NCBI GenBank assembly: GCA_033807775.1
Contig: CM066327.1
Location: 76,638,795 to 76,702,794, forward strand
Length of the DNA stretch: 64,000 nt
Direction: 5' to 3'
Origin: Saussurea involucrata
Taxonomy: Eukaryota; Streptophyta; Magnoliopsida; Asterales; Asteraceae
Shown here: positions 1 through 10,586 of the stretch, piece by piece
Position numbering within the stretch: the first letter of the stretch is position 1
Layout of the letters: every line of letters begins with the position of its first letter
The notes under the pieces: generated by a model
What the model saw: only the letters and a program-made list of their open reading frames with translations
Databases searched by the model: none
Told to the model about the DNA's origin: nothing
Translations under genes and position numbers: made by a program

Positions 1-1
1 A

Positions 2-799
2 GCAAATATCTCTGATATACCCAAAGAGTCTCACACCTCTACTAGAGCCACAAGAGACTTTTTAGACACAGATTCTGACTGTGACTATAAGGTGGATGAG
101 CAGATTTTATGTGCTGAAGAAAACATCTTGCACAAACCCAAGCAGGTACTAGTTGGGTCTGGAGTTTCGAAAAATGTCACATTCTTTAAGAATCAATCCA
201 GATTTATACCAGTTCCTGATTTTAAAAACAAGGGTATCAGGATTCTTTCTTCTGATGAGATAGAAGAGAAGAGAAAAGAAAAAGCTAAGAGTATTCCAGT
301 GAACAACACCTCTGTTCCTTTTGCTTATAAACCAATCAGATTTACTCCAGAGCAAAAGGGCAAATGGATAGTCAATGACAAACCTGTTCCCAACTCTGCA
401 GTAAATCAAAGGAAAAACTCTTTTTAGACCAAAGAATCTGTTCCTAAGAACAATGGTAATTTCAAGAAACCAAATTAGGACATAATGTATGTAAAGACAT
501 CTGGTCCTAAAGTTTTTCAATCTCAAGTGCCATTCAATCAACAGATGTTGAATAAAAACATCAATATGCATCAATCATCTTCATGTTCAATCAACTGCAA
601 TTACATTCAACATTTGTTAAAGTTGCAAAATCATTTGAACGGTCCACACTGTGTTCTGAATCAGTCATTTCAAAGGAAAAAATCCTAAGACTGCTCAGAA
701 TATGCAGAGAAAATCCTTTGGCACACCATCACAGAATGTAAAGCCAGCAGGTAAGTCTAACACCCCCAAGCCTAACCAGAAAGGACCCATTATGAAATG
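2..799 (+). pseudogene. gag: Element A gag, C-terminal part (broken)
   Basis: One frame runs from base 2 through the residues DSDCDYKVDEQILC and later KGIRILSSDEIEEKRKEK, a basic and polar linker typical of the C-terminal spacer of large copia Gags. TAG stops interrupt it near 425 and 476, and a small insertion near 675 shifts the frame. The last codons, GPIMK, are continued across element B by WVPKKN and a TAA at 6191-6193. No CCHC knuckle is visible in this part; the capsid half and probably the knuckle lie left of the window. Gag would form the cytoplasmic virus-like particle. Identity rests on its position directly before protease and on the WVPKKN tail shared with element E (WVPKSN in C and D). 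Confidence 0.75.
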
Positions 800-1104
800 T
801 GTTAGGACTAAAAGTCCTATAAAATAGAAAGTGATATAAAGAAATAATTAGTGTTATTTATTGGTTTGTAAAGCCTCTCAATATAATGGGCTTTATGGCT
901 AATGGGCTTGGGCCTGTCAAGCCCTTGGTATTTAATGTGTGATTAGTGTGGTAATTAGGTTAGTAGTGGTGAGATTAGCCGTGCGCTTAACAGAGTTTAG
1001 AGAGAGAGTTTGTTCATCATTCTAATCTTGTAACTCTCTGCATTCAATCACTAAAGGATTAATCGCTTCATATTCATTGTTACTTGATCAATCTGGGATC
1101 CACA
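800..1104 (+). repeat. Element B 5' LTR
   Basis: It begins TGTTAGGACT and ends GGGATCCACA. A perfect 7-bp hairpin (TAGGACT / AGTCCTA) lies at its start. It matches the copy at 5866-6170 except for about three bases. Confidence 0.95.
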
Positions 1105-1106
1105 AT

Positions 1107-1118
1107 TGGTATCAGAGC
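1107..1118 (+). other. Primer-binding site (initiator tRNA-Met) of element B
   Basis: TGGTATCAGAGC, complementary to the 3' end of plant initiator methionine tRNA, starts two bases after the LTR. Minus-strand DNA synthesis would start here. Confidence 0.93.
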
Positions 1119-1538
1119 AGAGGGACAAAGCTATCGATTCAAAGGTATTTTTCTGGTTTTTCTTGATCATTCAAAGTACGTACTGTGTTCATCTCAAGAA
1201 TTTTTGATTGCTTTGATTTTGGTGTTAAAACCCAAAATTGAGGCTTGATACATTCTTCTCATAGGTTTTCTAAGATCTCTCTGTTTTCAAATCGTTTGGT
1301 TGAGTAAAAATCACTGATTTTTAAGTTCTTGATTTGTTTGGTTTTTGCTCCTTGTTCGTGAAAATTATCAAATTTTCTTGTCAAAAGTTCTATTTGATTC
1401 GATTTAGTATTGTTTTGGTGTGATTTTGGGCTAGTTTTCTTGTTAGTACTAAGTTCTTGCAGATTATCTCTCTTCAAGACTGCAGAAATTCATCGAACCT
1501 GGTAAGTTTTTTCTTGTATCTGATTTGTTTTCGAAGTC

Positions 1539-1860
1539 CCGGTACTGATATCTCCCGGTAGTGACTACTCCCGTTACTGATAACTCCCAGTAGTGAATAA
1601 CTCCCGGTGCTGATATCTCCCGGTAGTGTTAACTCCCGGTGTAGTCATCTCCCGGTACCGATATCTCCCGGTAGTTGATATATCCCGGTACTCCATCTCC
1701 CAGTATTCCATCTCCCGGTACTCCATCTCCCGGTACTCCATCTCCCGGTATTACATCTCCTGGTACCTAACTTAGTCCTGGTATTACTCAGTTGTGGGAC
1801 TCGGTTTGCCAGTCCCGGTATCACAACTCCCGGTATTTCTCTGTGACTTCCCAGTTGCGG
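1539..1860 (+). repeat. Array of the short word CTCCCGGTA in the leader of element B
   Basis: About twenty imperfect copies of CTCCCGGTA or close variants occur with 10-20 bases between them. They include a regular run CTCCCGGTACTCCAT repeated around 1690-1750. The array then grades into copies of TGCGGGACTT. It is non-coding and sits between primer site and gag, where retroelement RNAs carry dimerisation or packaging signals. Its role is unknown. Confidence 0.85.
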
Positions 1861-2140
1861 GACTTCTCAATTGCGGGACTTTCCATTTGCGGGACTTGCT
1901 TCTAATACCGGAAGCTGTAAATTTCGGATTTTTATGTTTTGTGATTTTTGAACTTTCATAACTTCAAATCATCATAACTCGCTCAAAAATCAGTATTTTG
2001 CAATGAACTTTTACAGGGTTACTCAAAATGTGATTCTGAACATATTCTCTAGGAATGTTTTCTGCTAAAAACACCTACAACTATGAGTTCGATCACACCA
2101 CAGTAAACTGAACAGGCTTTCAATTACGGATCAGTAAACC

Positions 2141-4092
2141 ATGTCTGCTTTTGATCGATATCTTGAATTGTCTCACGATCACTTCTGTCAAGTAACAATG
2201 TCTTATCCGACTTACTCTGAGCTCAAAGAGAAAGTTTCTCTTTTAGAAGCGCATATCTCTAAGCTAGAAGCCAAGGCTAAGATCAAATATGATGCCATAG
2301 GCAGGCTAGCGATTGAAAAGGCTGAGGACAAATGTGTGACAGAAAACTATCAAACTGAGTGCTCAGCCTATTCAGAAAGAGCTAAACTCCTCGAGACCCA
2401 AATATCTGAATATACTCAAAAGTTAGAGAAGTCTCAGGAGGAGTATTCTAAAAACATCTTAGTTCAAGAAAATGTTTTAAAAGAAAATGAAAAGTTGACC
2501 ACTAAGCTTAAGGAGTTTGAATCCAAACATTACAAACTTGGTCAATCTGAACAAACCATCCACTTGAACAAGCCTAAGGAGTTCAAATATTACAACTCGC
2601 TTTGGGGACTCGGATATGATAATCCGTGCTACCTAAAGAAAGTCCTGTCGAAGGTCCCCACTCTTTATGAATTTGATTTCATGGGCTTAGACAAGATTTA
2701 TCCCGAGTACAAAATTAAGTGGACTAAGGCATCTCCGGAAGATGAGGAATTTGAGGATTTTAAAAGACAAACAGCCATACCTCTACCACCAATAGAGGCA
2801 AAACCTAAATCTGAAAATCCTACTTCTGAAAATGACACGAAATCGGATGATGCGCCGCCTAGGAAGAACATAAATGTACAAATTCCTTTCGTGTACGAAA
2901 CGCTTAATGCATCGTATTTAAAAAGCAAAATTCCTTATCTCCCAAATAATTACTTCGACATCTGTTCGCTTGCCAAAACGGTTGAAACTCCGCTTCCCGG
3001 TCCGGCAACACCAGATGCAGATTCTAACGAGAAATCAGAGTTCAAACGTTATGTTCCACCTCTGATTTTGGAAAATATCATTTTCAAACTTGAAGAATCG
3101 ATTGCGAGGGATAAGGTCATTTATGAAACCGAAAGGATTGTACTTTTAGATTCTATTGAAAAGCTCAAACAGATTAAACCCGAGACACTACCCGAATCTG
3201 AAAGAGCGATCTATCGAACCGAGATTGCTAAGTTGACCTCTCAGCTGTCCGTGCTAGCGACAGAAGCTTTAACGCTGAGAATGGCTAAGGGGAATTCTGT
3301 GGATACTCCAATGATTCCGGTCACTTCTGAAACAATCTCGTTTGATGATGCTCAGATCTTTTCGGATAGTTCGTCGTGCAAAGCCTTTATGGGAGTGTCT
3401 GATGACACCACTACTAAAGATTTGAGCTTTAAGGATAAAGGTAAGGCCATCGAACCCGATTCTGTTCAAAAGAATCTTTTTCCGGTTTTTGATAATCCCT
3501 TTGCGAATGACTCCTCGTCTGACTCTGATGGCGACACTCCACCTGATTCTGCAAGAAGATTTTATGAGTTTATGAATTCCACTCCTTGTCATGAAGATGA
3601 TTTTTCTAAGATTGATGTTGCTCCAAATATGTTTCTAAGACCAATTCTTCAAATTCAAAATCTAAAAGACGGTCAAAGAAACGCCCGAAAACCGGTAAGT
3701 CTCACAAAAGACAATCTTATTACTCTAGTTCTACTGACAGTGAGCCTCATGATTCTTCAGATAATCATGTTTTTAGAAAAGTAAAAACGGTTTGGAGAAA
3801 GAAATCAACTACAGAAGAATGTAATGGAAACACGTTTCATGATTCCCGTGTAGTTGATACAAAGTCTTTTATTTCCAAGACTGGTTCACGTGCTCATGTT
3901 TACCATATAGCTAAGTTGATAAGTTTAAACCGAGCAAAGGTCTGTTGCACGTATTGTGGAAAGAGTGACTTTGTACATCCAAGGTACGTCAATAACTGGT
4001 ATGGTACTTATAGTATCCCAAATCCCCATTTTAAAGTCAATACATCTAACCACCAAGGATCCATCAAAGCATGGATACCAAAATCTTTTTGA
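2141..4092 (+). pseudogene. gag: Element B gag-like gene with one frameshift
   Basis: The frame starts ATG at 2141 (MSAFDRYLELSHDHF). Residues about 25-140 are rich in Leu, Lys and Glu and look like coiled coil (KEKVSLLEAHISKLEAK). An acidic and serine-rich middle part follows. A one-base shift near 3640 moves the frame; the new frame has a basic RS-type stretch (SKSKRRSKKRPKTGK). It then shows a degenerate zinc knuckle CTYCGKSDF near 3956, where the His and last Cys of CX2CX4HX4C are Phe and Tyr. It ends KAWIPKSF and TGA at 4090-4092, parallel to the WVPKKN tails of the other elements. The usual N-terminal capsid-type domain seen in C, D and E is absent. Probable role: particle protein or nucleic-acid chaperone; function not shown. 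Confidence 0.7.
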
Positions 4093-5865
4093 TCTGTTTT
4101 TGCAGGGATTTCATGTGTGATAATATACAGAATTTTATTTTCACATGACTGCGTTCGAAGGTTGTGCCACATTTGAGGGGGAGCATCAGGTATTTGATAT
4201 ATACATGAATTTTTTGTGAATTCAAAGACCCGTGGCAATTCATCCTGAAAAACTTACTTCAGTTTGTTTTTCTCCGTTTTTCAATTCCAGATTTGCCACG
4301 TGTTATATTTTCTTTGATTTAGTTATTTCCATGTCTCACATAATTTGTTGATTTTTCGATGGAAATACACCCGCTTGAATTCCAATTTTGTTCTCATAGT
4401 ACATCCTTACTTACTAATGATTCAGTTCTTCTCTGGTAAATTAATTGTGACTTGTTCTTCACAATTAAACTTTCTAATCAATTGTTTCATTTGTTGCAAA
4501 CACTGTGCTTACTGAGTCATCCTAGTCGCGCTTGAACTTGTTCTTTGATCTTCATTCACATTTTATAATGACTTCTGATCAACTCAGATCAGGACTCGTT
4601 CTTAAAAGATTGATTTCTAAACATGCCAATTTAGAACTCGTACTTCAATGTGTGCTTATTGTTTTATTGGTTCATTCAAAGAGTGTTAGGAATTACAACG
4701 TTTCTATGGTCTATCCAGAACCGGAAGGACCTACCCAATAAACACATCATTTTTAGATAACAGTGAGGGGTCTAGATGTATAGACGAGTTTGGAGTGAAA
4801 AAAAAATGGTGAGGATGTGACAGGACTTAAAAGACATATTGGTCCTTACCAAACCGAGTCAGTTAGCCGGGTAACCACACAATCTATTCATTCTCGTTCT
4901 TTGGAGATGAATATTGAAACAGACATGGACCCAGTGTCAACAACTCATGTCACCCCACCTAGCCACTCAAGCATCTCACAAAAGATGTTTGTTTCATAAA
5001 TGCACGGAGATTTAGCACATAATCTATCTATTCCTCACTCGGAGGTCTTAGATATTGAAAAAGGAAGACATCAGCTCCGGTCTCCGAACTTCAGATTCTA
5101 TTCACTATGTCAATTGATTTTTAACTTGAGTCCCAGGTTAAATCAATTTTTGAGCCAAATCGATATAATTTATTTCTTTCACACATGCACGAGTCTTTGT
5201 GATTCCCATTGCATATCTTCGTGATATTGTCGGAACAGTTTTAGAGGTAATTTTTAATATTTTACTTCAGTGATAACTGGAAGTCCTATCAGAGATACCC
5301 CGATGCCAACTCTGAACATAGGCCACACAATTATTTTAATTGTTGTGATAACAGTTACTATTGGGTTTCTGTGTTAGATGATTACCCTATTTTGGTTACT
5401 TACCATTTTATCTGGTACTTTTGCTACTCATCAGTGTTGTCTTTGAAGTTACATGATGCTTAGGATGCTCCTAATCATCATGAGGGGGAGAACTGATACA
5501 AATTCAAAGACAAAGATCATCATCATGAGGGGGAAAAACGTTATAAAAGTTCAAAGACCCAGACTATCAAGTTGAGGGGGAGTAAGCAAAAGTTGTGGGG
5601 GAGTAACTGTTATAACCTGTGCTGAAAATATTACAACGTGCATGGTTCTTCTATCCGTTTAACAAAGTGCTGAAGTTTTCAAAGCTAATTCAACTCGTGG
5701 TTCAACTCGTGATACTAAGAAGACCAAGAGCATATTTCAAGGGGGAGCGTGAAAGATATGAAAACAAGCAACACTAAAGTGCTTCAAAGATTCAAGACGA
5801 AGAGAATATCAAGATCGGAAGAGTTCAAGTTCGTATTTTTTCTTTATATAACTTTAGGGGGAGAT
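4093..5865 (+). other. Element B non-coding 3' part with repeated polypurine tracts
   Basis: No convincing gene is present. GGGGGAG or close forms occur near 5483, 5526, 5574, 5595 and 5739, and at 5856-5865 directly before the 3' LTR. Only the last can prime plus-strand synthesis at the LTR edge. Multiple PPT-like copies before the 3' LTR are a described Sirevirus hallmark. Just after the gag stop, 4093-4105 reads TCTGTTTTTGCAG, a splice-acceptor-like string. Confidence 0.8.
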
Positions 5866-6170
5866 TGTTAGGATTAAAAGTCCTATAAAATAGAAAGTGA
5901 TATAAAGAAATAATTAGTGTTATTTATTGGTTTGTAAAGCATCTCAAGATAATGGGCTTTATGGCTAATGGGCTTGGGCCTGTCAAGCCCTTGGTATTTA
6001 ATGTGTGATTAGTGTGGTAATTAGGTTAGTAGTGGTGAGATTAGCCGTGCGCTTAACAGAGTTTAGAGAGAGAGTTTGTTCATCATTCTAATCTTGTAAC
6101 TCTCTGCATTCAATCACTAAAGGATTAATCGCTTCATATTCATTGTTACTTGATCAATCTGGGATCCACA
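5866..6170 (+). repeat. Element B 3' LTR
   Basis: It starts TGTTAGGATT directly after the polypurine tract and ends GGGATCCACA, followed by the TSD AAATG. Length is 305 bp, equal to the 5' copy. Confidence 0.95.
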
Positions 6171-6193
6171 AAATGGGTACCTAAAAAGAACTA

Positions 6194-6632
6194 ATTTGTT
6201 TTGCAGAAGCCTCATGTGCATATCTGGTATTTAGATTCAGGATGTTCCAGGCACATGACAGGCAATAAGGAGCTGTTGACTTCATTCAAGAACAAAATGG
6301 GAAGTGCAATGACCTTTGGAGGCGATGGACAGATTAGAGGTTATGGTGTGTTGAATAATGGTGGTGTTTTAGTTTCTAAGGTTGCTTATGTTGAAGGTTT
6401 AAATCATAATCTGCTCAGCATAAATCAACTATGTGATCATGGGTTCGATGTCAGTTTTAAGAAGAATTATTGTTCTTTGTTGCTTTCCGAGTCTGGTCAA
6501 GAAATTTTAAGAGCCGACAGAAAAGGCAATCTGTATAAAATGAATTTTAATCCAAATCAAAGTACTACAACAAAAAAACTCTGTTTAGTTTATTTGAAAA
6601 AGGTTTGCTCATTTGAATTTTTCAAATCTTGA
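6194..6632 (+). pseudogene. Element A protease and integrase N-terminus
   Basis: In frame with the gag stop (TAA 6191-6193), the sequence reads through to WYLDSGCSRHMTG. This is the copia aspartic protease active site (DSG near 6235), followed by FGGDGQIRGYGVL and VEGLNHNLLSINQLC. The catalytic Asp is intact. Near 6590 the frame shifts and the WLWHRRLAH segment of the integrase HHCC zinc finger is partly lost: reading jumps from a LFSLFEKG-like string to AHLNFSNLDKL, so the first His of the finger is missing. The protease would process Gag-Pol in the particle; integrase needs the finger for assembly. Clearly damaged. Confidence 0.88.
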
Positions 6633-7965
6633 CAAGCTCGTGAAACTCAACTTAGTGAAAGGTCTGCCTTCACTTAAATTTGGCAAAGACCATCTTTGTT
6701 CTGCTTGTGAACTGGGCAAAATGAAAAGAACTTCACACAGGACAAAGAGTGATCACAATAGCCCCAGACCTTTGCATATGCTTCATGCGGATCTTTGTGG
6801 TCCAATTTCTGTTCAAAGTCTGTCAGGTAAAAAGTATATTCTTGTGCTTATTGATGAATATTCTAGATATACTTGGGTTGAGTTCATCAGAGTAAAATCT
6901 GATGTCTCGGAAATTCTGATAAGTTTGTTGGAGAGGATACAGGTTCTGTTAGGTCTTAAATTCCAAAAGTTGAGAATTGATAATGGGATAGAGTTTAAGA
7001 ATGCCAGAATAGATGCCTACTTATCAGAGGAAGGAATCTCCCAGAACTTCTCAACTACCAGAACTCCCCAACAGAATGGTGTTGTGGAGAGAAAGAACAG
7101 AACTCTGGTAGAAGCCGCCAGAACCATGTTGGCCGGTTCTATCCTTCCTATCAACTTATGGGCAGAAGTAGTCTCTATAGCCTGTTTTACACAAAACAGA
7201 GCTGTCATAGTAAAGAGATTCAAAAAGACTGCTTATGAACTCATCAACAACCGAATGCCGAATGTGAAATTATTTCATGTTTTTGGCTGCAAATGTTACA
7301 TCTTGAATGACAGAGATCAGTTGGGCAAGTTTGATAAGAAGGCTGACGAAAGAATCTTTATTGGTTATTCCTTAACCTCTAAAGCCTACAGAGTCTACAA
7401 CAAAAGAACCTGGGTCCTTCAAGAGAGCATAAATGTATCCTTTGATGAAAAGTCATCAAGTTCCTCTAATTGCAAATCACCAGAGGGGATACAGACTGAA
7501 GAGAAGCCAAGCTCTTCAAAGTCAAGGGAAGAAGATATCAATTTGTTATTCAACGATTTCTTCGATGATGATGATTCCTCTGTCGATATCACCAGAGGCA
7601 ATCAATCTCAGAGTTCTGCTGAACAAAATCTAATAGGTACATCTCTTACTGGTCCCTCCAATTCTTCACCATCTACTTCTCTGTCTACAGGTCAAATTCA
7701 GAGAAATGAGGGACATGATTCAGATGTAAGAGAACCAGAACAAGAGCCATCATCACCACCTGTGACTCATATTGGAAGAAATTCACTGTACGAAAGCTCA
7801 CCATCTTAGAGCCATGTTGGTACATCACAGAGCAATGAATCCACTCTCCAGAGCTGTGTGCCTCAGAGCCCTGGTGCCATTCCTCAGAGCTCTGATGCTG
7901 ACATACATCTTTTCCCATCAGAAGCACAGACTCCACATGTTGTCCATGCTCCAATGACCAGATAG
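6613..7965 (+). pseudogene. Element A integrase core and C-terminal linker
   Basis: The frame contains CSACELGKMKR (the cysteines of the HHCC finger). The rve-type catalytic core has Asp in HADLCGP, Asp in RIDNGIEF and Glu in NGVVERKNRTL, so the DD35E triad is present. The GKEX-like region follows (FGCKCYILNDRDQLGKFDKKADERIFIGY). Downstream is a long Ser, Asp and Pro-rich linker with TAG stops at 7807-7809 and 7963-7965. The second replaces a Trp codon by a single base. The enzyme would join element cDNA to the genome in the nucleus. Confidence 0.9.
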
Positions 7966-9601
7966 ACAAAGGATCACCCCCATCATCTAATTATAGGTGC
8001 TGCTGAAGATGGTGTAAAGACAAGATCGACAACAATCAATGAAGCTTTCTTTGTGATTATTCTAAGTATGATTGAACCAGAGAAGATTTCTGAAGCCCTG
8101 GAAGACCGAAACTGGATTGAAGCCACACAAGAAGAGTTTATGGAGTTTGAAAGAAATAAAGTTTGGTCCTGGGTTCCACTTCCTGAAAGCAAGGCTGCTA
8201 TTGGAACCAAGTGGGTGTTCAGAAACAAGAAAGATGAGGACGACATTATCATCAGAAACAAAGCTCGGTTGGTTGCCAAGGGATATTGCCAAAAAGAAGG
8301 CATTGATTATGACGAAACCTTTGCACCTGTAGCTAGGCTAGAAGCCATAAGAATCTTCTTAGCATATGCTGCCCATAAAGGTTTCAAGGTCTACCAAATG
8401 GATGTGTTCTGTTTTTCTAAATGGCAGACTACAAGAAGAAGTCTATGTCCAGCAACCACCAGGTTTTGAAAGCTCAGAGTTTCCAGACCACATATACAAG
8501 CTAGACAAAGCTCTGTATGGCCTTAAACAAGCCCCCAAAGCCTGGTATGAAACTCTATCAAATTTTCTGTTGGTCAACCATTTCGAGAAAGGTACTGTCG
8601 ATACAACCTTATTCATTAGGATGTATAAAAATGATATACTTCTAGTCCAAATATATGTTGATGACATTATCTTTGGGTCTACTAGGCAAGAATACTGTGA
8701 TATGTTTGAGGATTTAATGAAAAGTGAATTTAAAATGAGCATGATGGGAGAACTTTCTTTCTTCCTTGGTTTACAAGTTAAACAATCCATCAGAGGCACC
8801 TTTATAAGTCAATCAAAATACGTCTCTGATATTTTGAAAAAGTACAAGCTCAATAATTCAAATCCTATTAAAACTCCTATTGCCACTGGAGTTAAACTTG
8901 ATCATGATCCTCAAGGTCAATCTGTGGATATCAAGAACTACAGGGGCATGATAGGGTCACTTCTGTATTTAACTGCAAGCATACCTGATATAATGTTTGC
9001 AACCTGTCTTTGCGCCAGATTTCAAGTAAATCCTAAGGAATCCCACTTGTCTGCTGTCAAACGCATATTTAAATATCTTAAAGGGACTAAATTTTTGGGT
9101 CTCTGGTATACTCTTAATTCTGGTTTCGAGCTTGTAGCATACACAGATTCAGATTATGGAGGATGCAGGAATGACAGAAAGAGTACTTCTGGTAGCTGCC
9201 AATTGCTTGGAGACAAACTGGTGAGTTGGACATCCAAGAAACAGAACTGCTTATCAACCTCTACAGCAGAAGCAGAGTATGTTTCTGCTGCTAGTTGTTG
9301 CTCTCAAGTGATCTGGATGAAAACAAAACTCAAAGATTATGACATGGAGTACAACAAAATCCCAATTCTATGTGAATCCAAGAGTGCAATAGCAATTACA
9401 GCTAATCCAGTTCAGCACTCTAAGACAAAGCATATCGACATAAGGTACCATTTTATAAAGGATCGTGTTGAAAAAGGGACGATTGAAATGTACTTTATTT
9501 CAATCGACTTCTAACTTGCTGATTTGTTTACAAAAGCCCTTGATGAAAGGAGATTCAACTTCTTAATCAGCAAGATGGGCATGCTGAACATGTCCTCCTA
9601 A
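7966..9601 (+). pseudogene. Element A reverse transcriptase and RNase H
   Basis: Copia RT motifs are seen in order: NWIEATQEEF, GTKWVFRNK, YDETFAPVARLEAIRIF, YQMDV, LDKALYGLKQAPKAWY and the catalytic YVDDIIFGS near 8660. RNase H follows with AYTDSDYGGC, STAEAEY and NPVQHSKTKHIDIRYHF. A small deletion near 8405 shifts frame at the normally conserved DVKSAFLNG. A TAA at 9512-9514 replaces a Gln codon, after which LADLFTKALDERRFNFL continues to the natural TAA at 9599-9601. Apart from the frameshift and one stop the enzyme is long and recognisable. It would copy element RNA into DNA inside the particle. Confidence 0.93.
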
Positions 9602-10462
9602 CTATATTCAAAACTCAACAGAGCCTCTGATGTTCATACCAGAGCTCTGTCAAAATAGTTAGGTAGGATACTTCACCAGAGCCTCTAACGATCATCTCAG
9701 AGCTCTGCCAGCATACTTATTCAGAATTTTCTTCTGTAAATTCCAAATCTGTATATACTTTTGTTTTCCTTTTGTAAATATTGTTGCAAGAAAAGAGAAA
9801 AGTTGAAAAGAAAAATCGGTCATTTAAGCTCATGATTTTAGGGGGAGCTTAAAAGGAATATAAGCATGGTTTAAAGGGGAGCAAGTCAAAACAATTTCAA
9901 ATCTAAATAACATTGCTCGTTGAACATAGAGGAAAATTCTTTTTAAGAAAGGGAAAACCTGTTCTGATGAAAACATTATTTGATAATGTGAAGAACTTAC
10001 CAGAACTCTGACATTTCACCAGAGCCTCTAATGATTTTCACCAGAACTCTGTGAAATCTCTGAGATTGTTCTGCTTTCGTTCTTTGACTACTTTCACATC
10101 AGATACATGATTTGCAAATGATTTTAGGGTAAAGGTGAAACACTTTGGGTTACTTGAAAGAATTGACATAATCTTCCATCAGAGACAAAATGTGCTGAGA
10201 GTTCCACCAGAGCTCTGCCATTTCTCTGATAATGGTCATCAGAGATGCGGGTTGCTTTTAAGCGTCAACCACCTGTCACCCACAAATCTCTAACCGTGAC
10301 GGTTTGATAGCCCAAAAGATGTCAGAACCAAAACCCGTGTGGTATCTTCTGATTGAAAGACCAACCGTTAGCTGTTTCCATGTTCTACTGTAGAGGTCGT
10401 TCCACTATCTGACACTCGAGTACCTACAGTACCTACGATGGTTATTCAGCCCGATATTTCGA
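9602..10462 (+). other. Spacer between pol and third ORF of element A
   Basis: No gene is seen. It contains AGGGGGAG-type tracts near 9840 and 9876 and repeated ACCAGAGCTCTG and ACCAGAGCCTCT words (for example near 9640, 9670, 9695, 10015 and 10200). The sequence from 9743 onward is repeated at 13626. Confidence 0.7.
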
Positions 10463-10472
10463 GTATATATAC
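10463..10472 (+). promoter_or_regulatory. Putative internal TATA box before the third ORF, copy 1
   Basis: GTATATATAC lies about 115 bases before the ATG at 10587, followed by a CT-rich leader. Together they look like a plant core promoter. Elements D (40138) and E (28565) have a TATA box at the equivalent place. Confidence 0.55.
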
Positions 10473-10586
10473 CCATCCCTTTGACCCATTTCATTTCTTA
10501 CGACTTCTAAGTATTCAAACCTACATATTCTTCCCTCCTTTCTTCATATACTAATAGTGTTCTTCAGAACCCAGAAACCTGCAACA

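Larger units (their letters stand above)
800..6170 (+). mobile_element. Element B: non-autonomous short-LTR copia-type retrotransposon carrying only a gag-like gene
   Basis: This is a complete 5371-bp insertion with 305-bp LTRs (800-1104 and 5866-6170), an initiator-Met-tRNA primer site, a PPT and a 5-bp TSD. By eye the LTRs differ at about three positions, so it is young. The internal 4.8 kb encodes one long gag-like frame (2141-4092). I found no protease, integrase, RT or RNase H motif (no DSG, YVDD or DD-E context) in any frame. It must borrow enzymes from an autonomous relative. It has repeated GGGGGAG tracts before the 3' LTR, a Sirevirus trait. Minus-strand element G shares its LTR ends (TGTTAGGAC... 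and ...GGGATC(C)ACA), so a family exists here. Confidence 0.9.
795..6175. repeat. Target-site duplication AAATG flanking element B
   Basis: AAATG at 795-799 directly precedes the 5' LTR of B and AAATG at 6171-6175 directly follows the 3' LTR. Removing B plus one copy restores the reading ATG AAA TGG GTA CCT of the A gag tail, so insertion into gag is certain. Confidence 0.97.

Noticed and set aside
748..760. Perfect donor-like CAG|GTAAGT in the gag tail of A
   Set aside because: Pairing it with the acceptor-like CAG at 6205 (after removing B) gives an 80-base intron but joins gag to pol out of frame, so I do not call an intron there.
1107..1118. tRNA-like strings TGGTATCAGAGC at several places
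   Set aside because: They are primer-binding sites beside LTRs, not tRNA genes; no cloverleaf or A/B boxes surround them.
4532..5224. Three small frames in the 3' part of B as a second gene
   Set aside because: No shared frame, no motif, and placed in the non-coding zone before the polypurine tracts.
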